A stretch of 64,000 bases of DNA from Telluribacter roseus (GTDB lineage: Bacteria; Bacteroidota; Bacteroidia; Cytophagales; Spirosomataceae). Location: assembly GCF_017355915.2 (NCBI RefSeq), contig NZ_JAFEUV020000001.1:1-64000 (forward strand), read 5' to 3'. Shown here one piece after another: positions 35,005 through 42,410 of this stretch; the stretch's first letter is position 1, and every line of letters starts with the position of its first letter. Under the pieces are notes generated by a model. That model searched no databases. It worked only from the letters and a program-made list of their open reading frames with translations, and was not told the origin of the DNA. The position numbers and the translations under genes are program-made.

Positions 35005-35946
35005 ATGAAAGATCTGATTCGATTGGCGTTAGTATTGGTATGCTGTTTGTCGGGATGGGAAGCGACCTGGGCAATGGGTACAGCCCGTTCAGCGGAAGCC
35101 CGGTTTGACTCAGTAGGAACCGAAACGGTGAATGGGAGAGTGTACATACTGCATAAGGTAAATCCGGGGCAGACTATGTATGCCGTGATGCGCCGCTATA
35201 AGACCACGATTCAGGCTATCAAGGATGCCAATCCCGGAATTGAAGATCAATTGAAGTATGATCAGGTAATACGGGTGCCTTACGTGGCGCCTCAAGGGAA
35301 GAAACAGGTGGCCAAGGAGGAAGTTAAAGAGCAGAAGCCTAAGGAAGAAAAGGTAGCTGCCGCTACGCCTGAGAAGGCTGCGCCCGCTGCTTCCGGTATT
35401 CATAAGGTAGAGGCCGGTCAGACTCTGTATAGTATAGCCGTTAAGAACGGTGTACTTATGGCTGACATTCGCCGGTGGAACAACATGACTTCGGATAATG
35501 TTATGCTAGGGCAGGAGCTGATCGTATCCGAAAGTGCTTATCTGGCCCGTCGCCCCAGCGAGGTAGTAACCAATAACGATGTATCGGATTCGGCCCGTGC
35601 CAAGGCAGCCGTGCCTCAGAAAGTCGTGAAGCCTGTAGAGGCACCCATGCCTACGGCCCCTATGGCAGGAAAGAAGATGCGCGAAACCGGATTGGCGGAG
35701 GTGATTGATACAGATGAAAGTACAAGTAAGTTTCTGGCCTTACACCGTAGCGCTCCCATTGGAACGCTGGTGCAGGTAAAGAATGAGTATAATCAGCAAA
35801 CCCTTTGGGTAAAAGTAATAGGTCGGATACCTAATACTTCGGTCAACGAAGACATTGTAATAAAGCTCTCGGCCCGTGCCTTTGAGCGGCTTTCACCCGA
35901 TACCCGTCGGTTCAGGGCCGAAATCAGTTATATAGAATCTAATTAA
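35005..35946 (+). CDS. LysM-domain secreted protein
   Basis: A 313-residue protein with a signal peptide (~25 residues, ending ATWAMG). Two LysM domains bind peptidoglycan: residues ~47-92 (HKVNPGQTMYAVMRRYKTTIQAIKDANPG) and ~132-176 (HKVEAGQTLYSIAVKNGVLMADIRRWNN), separated by a Lys/Glu/Ala/Pro linker. The C-terminal ~80 residues (HRSAPIGTLVQVKNEYNQQTLWVKVIGRIPNT) resemble the RlpA double-psi barrel but lack its catalytic Asp/Glu pattern as far as I can tell. A cell-wall anchored role is likely. Confidence 0.86.
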   Translation: MKDLIRLALVLVCCLSGWEATWAMGTARSAEARFDSVGTETVNGRVYILHKVNPGQTMYAVMRRYKTTIQAIKDANPGIEDQLKYDQVIRVPYVAPQGKKQVAKEEVKEQKPKEEKVAAATPEKAAPAASGIHKVEAGQTLYSIAVKNGVLMADIRRWNNMTSDNVMLGQELIVSESAYLARRPSEVVTNNDVSDSARAKAAVPQKVVKPVEAPMPTAPMAGKKMRETGLAEVIDTDESTSKFLALHRSAPIGTLVQVKNEYNQQTLWVKVIGRIPNTSVNEDIVIKLSARAFERLSPDTRRFRAEISYIESN

Positions 35947-36008
35947 GAAGTACACCATACTACTCCGAAAAAGCAGAAAACGCTACGGAGATTGCCTCAA
36001 CAGACACA

Positions 36009-36227
36009 ATGAAACATTCACCCCAGTACAGATCGAAGCGGGAAGAAGAGAGAGCCGCACTTAAGAATACTACAGGCTACAAGGTTTGGAGTGTGATGTT
36101 TACGATCATGTACCCCTTTATAGCCATATTTACTTTTCTATTTTCGGGTATTGTAATGTTCTTTTCGGGTATATCGAGGGTACTGGCTTATCTGTTCAGA
36201 AGTAATCATGCCAGCCCCCGCAACTAG
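36009..36227 (+). CDS. small membrane protein, unknown
   Basis: A 72-residue protein: a basic N-terminus (YRSKREEERAALKN), then two hydrophobic segments (MFTIMYPFIAIFTFLF and IVMFFSGISRVLAYLF). No family recognised. Its end overlaps the start of the TIGR02757 gene by 20 bp, which implies translational coupling and supports a real gene. Confidence 0.65.
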   Translation: MKHSPQYRSKREEERAALKNTTGYKVWSVMFTIMYPFIAIFTFLFSGIVMFFSGISRVLAYLFRSNHASPRN

Positions 36228-37014
36228 CCCCGTAACTGCGGCAGTACCGGGGTATATTGCTGAACTGCTTGATAGGAAGTACGAGCAGTACAACCGCCCC
36301 GATTTTATCCCCCATGACCCGATCAGTATTCCGCACCGGTTTAGCCTTAAGCAGGATATTGAGATTATGGGCTTCTGGGCTTCTATACTGGCGTGGGGCC
36401 AGCGAAAGACCATCATCAATAAGTGTCTGGAGCTGGTTGAGCTGATGGATGGGGCTCCCTACGATTTTATCAGAAATCATCAGGATAGTGATCTGAAGCG
36501 GTTTCTGCACTTTAAGCACCGGACGTTCAACGCTACCGATACGCTATACTTCCTCTATTTCTTTCAGGACTTCTACCGGCAGCACGACTCGCTGGAAGAG
36601 GCTTTTCTGAGGGGAATGCAGAGTGATGACCAAACCGTCGAGGGAGCCTTGCGGGGCTTTCATGACCTATTCTGTTCATTAGATAATTTCCCCGACCGTA
36701 CCCGTAAGCACATTGCCACACCAGCCCGAAAGTCATCCTGTAAGCGTTTGAATATGTTTTTGCGCTGGATGGTCCGGCAGGACAACCGGCGCGTGGACTT
36801 CGGCATCTGGACGCGTATCAGGCCTGGTCAGCTGGTCTGTCCGTGTGATGTGCACGTGGACCGCGTGGCCCGGCACCTGGGTCTCATCACGCGCCCGCAG
36901 ACCGACTGGCAAACGGCTATCGAGCTCACAGCTTCACTCCGGCTGCTCGACCCCCAGGATCCGGTAAAGTATGACTTTGCCCTTTTTGGCCTGGGTATCG
37001 AGGGATACGTATAA
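36208..37014 (+). CDS. TIGR02757 / DUF2400 family protein
   Basis: A 268-residue cytoplasmic protein typical of Bacteroidota. Diagnostic stretches are DFIPHDPISIPHRFSLKQDIEIMGFWASILAWGQRKTIINK, FLHFKHRTFN, and near the end RLNMFLRWMVRQDNRRVDFGIWTRIRPGQLVCPCDVHVDRVAR, followed by PVKYDFALFGLGIEG. The C-terminal half resembles helix-hairpin-helix DNA glycosylase folds, so a nucleic-acid role is a reasonable guess, but no activity is known to me. The gene overlaps the small membrane gene before it. Confidence 0.88.
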   Translation: MPAPATSPVTAAVPGYIAELLDRKYEQYNRPDFIPHDPISIPHRFSLKQDIEIMGFWASILAWGQRKTIINKCLELVELMDGAPYDFIRNHQDSDLKRFLHFKHRTFNATDTLYFLYFFQDFYRQHDSLEEAFLRGMQSDDQTVEGALRGFHDLFCSLDNFPDRTRKHIATPARKSSCKRLNMFLRWMVRQDNRRVDFGIWTRIRPGQLVCPCDVHVDRVARHLGLITRPQTDWQTAIELTASLRLLDPQDPVKYDFALFGLGIEGYV

Positions 37015-37068
37015 CTTCAAACAATAAAATATACAATGGGTTAATGGGGGAACCTAAAAGTCTGCTCC

Positions 37069-37800
37069 ATGAAACCCTATCTTGCCTTTGTTGTTCTGGG
37101 GCTTTGTACCCTAAGCTGCTCTTCGTCCTCTACATCACAAAGCAAACAGGCCTCCGACAGTACTGTTTACAGTTACAAAACACCCTCTCCGGATGGTATT
37201 GGTAAGGTATACCTAGGAAGGGAAATAGCACGGGTGATGAATTTTGCCGGAGCTGACTGGCTCGAGCGCAACGAGCGCCAGCAGGAGGAAAATACCGAAC
37301 TGGCCATCCGCGAGTTACCCATTGATAGTAGTAGTGTGGTAGCGGATATTGGTGCAGGTACGGGTTACTACACTTTTCGGATTGCCCCTAGGGTACCTCA
37401 GGGTAGGGTGTATGCGGTGGATGTGCAGGAGGAGTCGGTCAGGTTTCTTAAGAGCCGGGCTCGGGAGCTGAATTTTCCAAATGTTGAGGTAGTGCTGGGG
37501 GGCGTTAAATCACCTAATCTGCCGAAGGGGGCAGTAGATCTGGCGCTGATGGTAGATGTATACCACGAACTGGAGTACCCACAAGAGATGCTACAGGCGA
37601 TACGGGAATCACTGAAGCCGAATGGCAGGCTGATTTTACTGGAGTACCGGGCTGAGGATCCGGCCGTACCGATCAAGAGGCTGCATAAGCTAAGTGTAGT
37701 GCAAGCTAATAAAGAGTTGAAAGCTAATGGATTTAAACTTGTGCAGCGGGAGGATTTTCTGCCCATCCAGCATTTTCTGGTTTATCAGAAAGTGGAGTGA
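37069..37800 (+). CDS. SAM-dependent methyltransferase with lipoprotein-like signal
   Basis: A 243-residue class I methyltransferase. Motif I is VADIGAGTGYYTFRIA (~residues 91-106), motif II VYAVDVQEES, then LALMVDVYHELEYP and LKPNGRLILLEYR. The first ~20 residues are hydrophobic and end CTLSCSSSS, resembling a lipoprotein signal, followed by a Ser/Lys-rich linker. An exported SAM-dependent enzyme is surprising because SAM is not expected outside the cytoplasm; either the signal is not used or the substrate is delivered otherwise. The rest of the domain is complete. The gene follows the TIGR02757 gene after 54 bp. Confidence 0.82.
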   Translation: MKPYLAFVVLGLCTLSCSSSSTSQSKQASDSTVYSYKTPSPDGIGKVYLGREIARVMNFAGADWLERNERQQEENTELAIRELPIDSSSVVADIGAGTGYYTFRIAPRVPQGRVYAVDVQEESVRFLKSRARELNFPNVEVVLGGVKSPNLPKGAVDLALMVDVYHELEYPQEMLQAIRESLKPNGRLILLEYRAEDPAVPIKRLHKLSVVQANKELKANGFKLVQREDFLPIQHFLVYQKVE

Positions 37801-37831
37801 TTTTGGAACTCTTGCTGAATATCAACAAAAA

Positions 37832-37862
37832 ACAGGCGTGAAGCAATCTGCTCCACGCCTGT
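37832..37862 (-). terminator. rho-independent terminator of the ThuA-dehydrogenase gene
   Basis: A 9-bp perfect stem (37832-37840 with 37854-37862) is preceded on the plus strand by A7, giving a U-run on the minus strand. It lies 23 bp after the stop at 37885. Confidence 0.7.
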
Positions 37863-37884
37863 CGTATTTTATAAATCAAAATTA

Positions 37885-40800
37885 TTACATACTGCCATTC
37901 ATAAACTCAATCCAGTTGATCGAGAACAGGGGCTTGTCCTTGGCGTTGGGATTCTTGAACACAAAGAACAGATTACGACGACGGTTATCGGCCGGTACTG
38001 AAAGTGGTATGTTTGTTTCACCACCAAAATCAGTAGCTATGGCAGTCTGGCCAATAGACGGACCCGTGGGTGAATCAAGACGTACTTCCAGCGTTCCTCC
38101 GACAGTCTGAGCACTCGTAGAGATCGCAAACACTTTCAAGTTCTGGATGCCCGTCAGGTCGATGTCATCGTAGCTAATATAGCTACCATCCTTCAAACCT
38201 ACTACGATTTCACCACCTTCTTCTGGAAGCTTAAACTTGAATACATCCTTACTACCTTCATAGAGGCTAGCCTGTACACGGGCCGGGCGCAGAGCTATTG
38301 AGCTCATACCGGTCATGGGACCAATCTGTCCGTTGCCCTTGTCAGTATAGGTAGCTGTAAAGATATATGAACCGTTTTTGGCCTGTGCTTTGGGAACAAA
38401 GTTACCCTGCAGAGCCATTTGACTTTCAGCTTTTTTGTCGTTAGCCAGTGACAGGATGTATCTAACCATGTCTTCGGCTTCATCCTGCTTCAGTTGTGGG
38501 TGAGCGCTCATAGCCTGCTCGCCCCATACACCACCACCACCTTTGATCACCTTCTCAGATAGTCTCTTAAGGGCGTTGCGGTCACGCTGGTACTTCTTGG
38601 CTACTTCCATGTAGGCAGGTCCTACGGATCTCTGATCCAGTGAGTGACAAGCCTTACAGTCGCTAAGCTCGATCAAACGACGACCCGTTGAGAATCCGGT
38701 GCCAGTCTGATGTCCCTGAGCCAGTACAGCTTTGTCAAATCCTTCCATAAAGTTAACATTGAACATCACGTCTTCAGTTGGAATCGTACCTTTATCCAGG
38801 CTACCATCTTCCTTATCGGTAACTTTTACCTGATACTCTACAGGCTTGTCGGCCCAGTAGAAGGACTTGTTGCCTTTGATAGCGATATCAACCTTAGGTA
38901 CCTCATTGCCTACCTTGATGATCAGGTTGGTAGTACCGCTGTTGCCGGCGGCGTCAGTTACTTTCAGGGTAGCCGTGTACTCACCAGGCTTAGAGTAGGT
39001 GAATTTAGGATTAGCCTGGGTGCTCTTAGGTAGTCCTTTGCCAAAAGTCCACTCATACTTGATGGCGTCACCATCGAAGTCCTTGGATCCTTTTGAAGAG
39101 AAAGTCACCGCCAAAGGTGCCGCACCTACTGCCTTGTCCACTTTGGCTTCGGCTACCGGCGGACGGTTACCTGCATTGTACGTGATACGCGACAGACGGG
39201 CATCATCATTCTGAGCAAACCAGTTGCTGCCGTATTCCAGCATGTACAGTGATCCATCCTTCGCAAACTGCATATCCATAGGGTGGCTGAAGCTGGCAGT
39301 TGGCATGAACTTCTCCATCATTACGAAATCACCTTCCTTGGTCATCGTTACCGGATTGATCCAGTTACGCATCCACTCGTAAGCAAAAAGCTTTCCGTCG
39401 TAGTAACGGGGGAATTTCACCTTGCTGTCGGCGTAGTCGTCGTAGTAGTACACCGGACCAGCCATAGCGTTACGACCGCCTTTGCCTACGATAGGACCAA
39501 AGTCAGGAGATTCGGCATAAGGATAGTAGATAAATGCCTTCTGAGCTGGTGGTAGCTCTCTCAGACCCGTAATGAGCTTGGATGGGTTGATAGGCTTAGC
39601 AGGATCAAAGGCTTTACCGGAAGTACTATCGGCAAAGTTGAAGTCGCGGTAAGGTTTGTTATCACCTACAAACAGAGGCCAGCCGAAGTAACCCGCTTTA
39701 CGAGCCTGGTTGATCTCGTCGTGTCCACGTGGACCGCGCTTAGGATTATCTTCACCGGCGTCAGGACCTACTTCACCCCAGTAGAGGAAGCCGGTACGCT
39801 GGTCAACCGAAATACGGTAAGGGTTACGGTTACCCATTACATAGATTTCGGGACGAGCTCCTTTAGTACCCTGAGGGAACAGGTTACCTGCCGGAATGTC
39901 GTAGCCACCATCGGCGCGAGGCTTGATACGCAGGATTTTACCACGCAGGTCATTGGTATTGCTTGATGATTGCAGTGCGCTGTATTTCTCACGGCCCGGC
40001 CGCTGATCGATAGGGGCGAAGCCGTTCGAGAAGAATGGGTTGGTGTTATCACCGGTAGAGAGGTACAGGTTACCTTCACGGTCCCAGGCGATAGAACCAC
40101 CCGTGTGGCAGCAGTCGTTCTGTCCACCGATGCGGTGCTCAGCTACGTTCAGAATCAGCTGCTCGGTATCCATGCGCAGCTTGTTGTTTACATCATCCCA
40201 CTTCACACGTACCAGGCGGTTGTTGGTATCAGGCTTTACGGCCGAGTAGTACAGGTACACCCAGCTATTGTCTTTGAAGTTAGGGTCAATGTTGATACCC
40301 ATCAGACCGTACTCACGCTCGAAGTGAACCGGAATGTTGTTGATCGTCTGGGTGCTGTTGGTTTTAGGGTTGTACATCTTCACGGCACCTTTACGCTCGG
40401 TAAAGATTACTTTGCCGTTGTCCAGTACTACCAGCTCAGTAGGCTCGTCCAGCTTGTCTACCAGTACAGTTTTGGTGAAGCGGTTTTCTTCGGGGCGTGA
40501 CTTGGTATAGTCAAGTTTGCCAGCCATTACGTACTGCAGACCACCCATCAGGTGCTTCTTGAACACCGGATCGCTGAAGGTTTCGTCGGCGTGTCCAAAG
40601 TTGGTGTAGAAAGCCTTACCACCGTCAAACTCATGGTACCAGGCCATAGGGTGGTCATCACCCATTTTACCTTCTTTGTACGTCTTCTCATCAATCTTCA
40701 CCAGTACTTTTACGTCCTTATTGAAGTTTTTGAAGTCGTAAAATTCATCCTTTACTTTCCAGCGGTCAGGGAAGTCTTTCATGGACGGGTGATCGCGGTT

Positions 40801-41280
40801 AACCGCAAAAGCTTCGCCCGTCTGTACGTTGGGGTTACCAGGGTGGCTGGCAAAGTAAGCTCCTGAGAGTTTGTTGTACCAGGGCCACTCGTATTCGGTA
40901 TCAGTGGCGGCATGAATACCTACATAACCTCCACCAGCCTGTATGTATCTTTCAAATGCAACCTGCTGTTCATCGTTCAGCACATCACCGGTTGTGCTCA
41001 GGAAAACTACGGCATTATACTTTTTCAGATTCTGATCAGTAAAAAGAGCGGAGTTCTCGGTAGTATCTACGGCAAATCCATTCTCTTTACCCATCTGCAT
41101 TATTGCCGCTTTTCCCGTAGGGATAGAAGCGTGACGGAATCCCTGTGTCTTTGAAAACACAAGTACCCGCTTTCCGGGGGAGGCGTTCTGGGCGGCCACA
41201 TCATACCCGCTTAATGCAAGCAGGCACATGCACATAGCCCATAAGGTCCCCTTTACATACTTTTTAGAAAGGTCACACAT
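37885..41280 (-). CDS. ThuA - glucose/sorbosone dehydrogenase - PKD - cytochrome c fusion protein
   Basis: A 1131-residue periplasmic multidomain enzyme. Signal peptide to ~30; ThuA-like domain ~38-240 (RVLVFSKTQGFRHASI...GGYVGIHAATDTEYEW); glucose/sorbosone dehydrogenase propeller ~255-690 (VFTERKGAVKMYNPK, GSIAWDREGNLYLSTGDN, GNRNPYRISVDQRTGFLYWGEVGPD); PKD ~705-790 (VTFSSKGSKDFDGDAIKYEWTFG); single haem c CxxCH (CKACH) near residue 874; C-terminal carbohydrate-binding-like domain ~960-1131. It likely oxidises a sugar with PQQ and passes electrons through its own haem. Expressed alone with a -7 element upstream. Confidence 0.93.
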   Translation of the reverse strand: MCDLSKKYVKGTLWAMCMCLLALSGYDVAAQNASPGKRVLVFSKTQGFRHASIPTGKAAIMQMGKENGFAVDTTENSALFTDQNLKKYNAVVFLSTTGDVLNDEQQVAFERYIQAGGGYVGIHAATDTEYEWPWYNKLSGAYFASHPGNPNVQTGEAFAVNRDHPSMKDFPDRWKVKDEFYDFKNFNKDVKVLVKIDEKTYKEGKMGDDHPMAWYHEFDGGKAFYTNFGHADETFSDPVFKKHLMGGLQYVMAGKLDYTKSRPEENRFTKTVLVDKLDEPTELVVLDNGKVIFTERKGAVKMYNPKTNSTQTINNIPVHFEREYGLMGINIDPNFKDNSWVYLYYSAVKPDTNNRLVRVKWDDVNNKLRMDTEQLILNVAEHRIGGQNDCCHTGGSIAWDREGNLYLSTGDNTNPFFSNGFAPIDQRPGREKYSALQSSSNTNDLRGKILRIKPRADGGYDIPAGNLFPQGTKGARPEIYVMGNRNPYRISVDQRTGFLYWGEVGPDAGEDNPKRGPRGHDEINQARKAGYFGWPLFVGDNKPYRDFNFADSTSGKAFDPAKPINPSKLITGLRELPPAQKAFIYYPYAESPDFGPIVGKGGRNAMAGPVYYYDDYADSKVKFPRYYDGKLFAYEWMRNWINPVTMTKEGDFVMMEKFMPTASFSHPMDMQFAKDGSLYMLEYGSNWFAQNDDARLSRITYNAGNRPPVAEAKVDKAVGAAPLAVTFSSKGSKDFDGDAIKYEWTFGKGLPKSTQANPKFTYSKPGEYTATLKVTDAAGNSGTTNLIIKVGNEVPKVDIAIKGNKSFYWADKPVEYQVKVTDKEDGSLDKGTIPTEDVMFNVNFMEGFDKAVLAQGHQTGTGFSTGRRLIELSDCKACHSLDQRSVGPAYMEVAKKYQRDRNALKRLSEKVIKGGGGVWGEQAMSAHPQLKQDEAEDMVRYILSLANDKKAESQMALQGNFVPKAQAKNGSYIFTATYTDKGNGQIGPMTGMSSIALRPARVQASLYEGSKDVFKFKLPEEGGEIVVGLKDGSYISYDDIDLTGIQNLKVFAISTSAQTVGGTLEVRLDSPTGPSIGQTAIATDFGGETNIPLSVPADNRRRNLFFVFKNPNAKDKPLFSINWIEFMNGSM

Positions 41281-41317
41281 TGTTGTTAGGACTGATTAGG
41301 TTGGTTTGAAAATCTTC

Positions 41318-41325
41318 CAAAGTTA
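41318..41325 (-). promoter_or_regulatory. -7 element of the ThuA-dehydrogenase gene
   Basis: TAACTTTG on the minus strand matches TAnnTTTG, 37 bp before the start codon, predicting a leader of about 30 nt. A -33 element is not clear. Confidence 0.45.
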
Positions 41326-41444
41326 CTATTCAAAACGTTACGTTTTGTAGAAATCTTGTGATTTTTCAGTGAGTTAAAAAACAAAAAAACTGCCGTTAGT
41401 ATAAGAACTGCAGGTTCTGGTTCTACTTGCTGTATTTTTTACAG

Positions 41445-41864
41445 TTACTTTATACGTTCCAGCCGCAGCTGTGGTGCCGAAATACCCTCCGGCGCTACTT
41501 CCAGTACATCTTTGTCTAGCTTCAGAATGTTCCAGGCGGTAACGGGTGCACAGTCTACGTAGGGGCAGCTTGCCCAGTCGGTAAAGGCTATCCTGCCGGC
41601 GGAGTATGTGTAGGCAGTGGGGCTGCAGGGAATTCGGCAGGGATCGGTAGTCAGGGTGTTGTTCAGGTAGTAGCTGATCTTTCCGTCGGCCTTGAACTCT
41701 ACCTCTATCTGTTCGTAGTAGGTACCGGCCACCGATGTCCAGGCGGAGTCTTTGGGCTGAATGGCTGTATACTTCCACCGGCCGGCTAGCGGCGTGACCA
41801 GCTCCTGAGCCTGGCAGCTTACCAGCACGAAAGCAATCCCGATGATCAATGCAATACGGTACAT
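41445..41864 (-). CDS. small lipoprotein, unknown
   Basis: A 139-residue protein with a lipoprotein signal (IAFVLVSCQAQ). I use ATG 41864; a TTG three codons earlier is possible. The mature part begins LAGRWKYTAIQPKDSAW, a lipocalin-like opening seen in many Bacteroidota lipoproteins, and has four Cys (DPCRIPCSP, SCPYVDCAP) that may form two disulfides. No named family. It follows the gene at 41880 after 15 bp and is probably co-transcribed. Confidence 0.7.
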   Translation of the reverse strand: MYRIALIIGIAFVLVSCQAQELVTPLAGRWKYTAIQPKDSAWTSVAGTYYEQIEVEFKADGKISYYLNNTLTTDPCRIPCSPTAYTYSAGRIAFTDWASCPYVDCAPVTAWNILKLDKDVLEVAPEGISAPQLRLERIK

Positions 41865-41879
41865 AGCTGACAAATTAGT

Positions 41880-42200
41880 TTAGAAACTGTATTCTCGGGT
41901 CTTACCCCCCGTTACCTGAACCGTACGATTGATGCAATTGGCGCCACAGTACTGAAATACGTAGTTGCCGTGGTTGAGGTTCATGAATGTAATCTGCTGG
42001 GGGCTGCTCGTGACCTCCCCCTCAGAGATTGGTAGTACCGATCCTGCCGTATAAGCCGACTCGGTGTACAGGGCATACCGGACGTTGGAGGCATTGAGCC
42101 GGATGAGCAAACCACCTTCCAAGGGTTGAGGGTCAGACTGCTGACAAGCCACAGCACTTGCCAGGAGCATCAGGATACTCAGTGTACTTTCAAAAGACAT
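41880..42200 (-). CDS. small lipoprotein, unknown
   Basis: A 106-residue protein with a signal ending SAVACQQSD (Cys 19). The remainder is a short beta-rich domain (GGLLIRLNASNVRYALYTES, QQITFMNLNHGNYVFQYCGANC) that resembles an Ig-like or CBM fold but cannot be assigned. It is the first gene of a two-gene unit with the lipoprotein at 41445. Confidence 0.68.
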   Translation of the reverse strand: MSFESTLSILMLLASAVACQQSDPQPLEGGLLIRLNASNVRYALYTESAYTAGSVLPISEGEVTSSPQQITFMNLNHGNYVFQYCGANCINRTVQVTGGKTREYSF

Positions 42201-42345
42201 GTAACTATTACTCTTATAATACGATGATTAGATACTTATACTGTTAACAAAGATCGGATAAAGTACCTATTGGTTGAAAGGAGCCCGAATATTAGTGAAA
42301 GAATTAAAGGGAAAGGAATAGAACAACTGCAATGGGGGCCAAAAA

Positions 42346-42370
42346 AAGGCCAGCTCTGGGAGCTGACCTT
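42346..42370 (-). terminator. rho-independent terminator of the repeat protein gene
   Basis: An 11-bp stem (42346-42356 with 42360-42370, one wobble pair) has A7 at 42341-42347 on the plus strand, giving a U-run in the minus transcript, 40 bp after the stop. Confidence 0.75.
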
Positions 42371-42410
42371 AGGTTTATTCATGGATGGATATATAGTCAG
42401 ATGTTCTTAA

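Noticed and set aside
41374-41778. 134-codon minus-strand frame overlapping the lipoprotein gene
   Set aside because: Another frame of 41445-41864; the lipoprotein frame has the signal peptide and Cys pattern.
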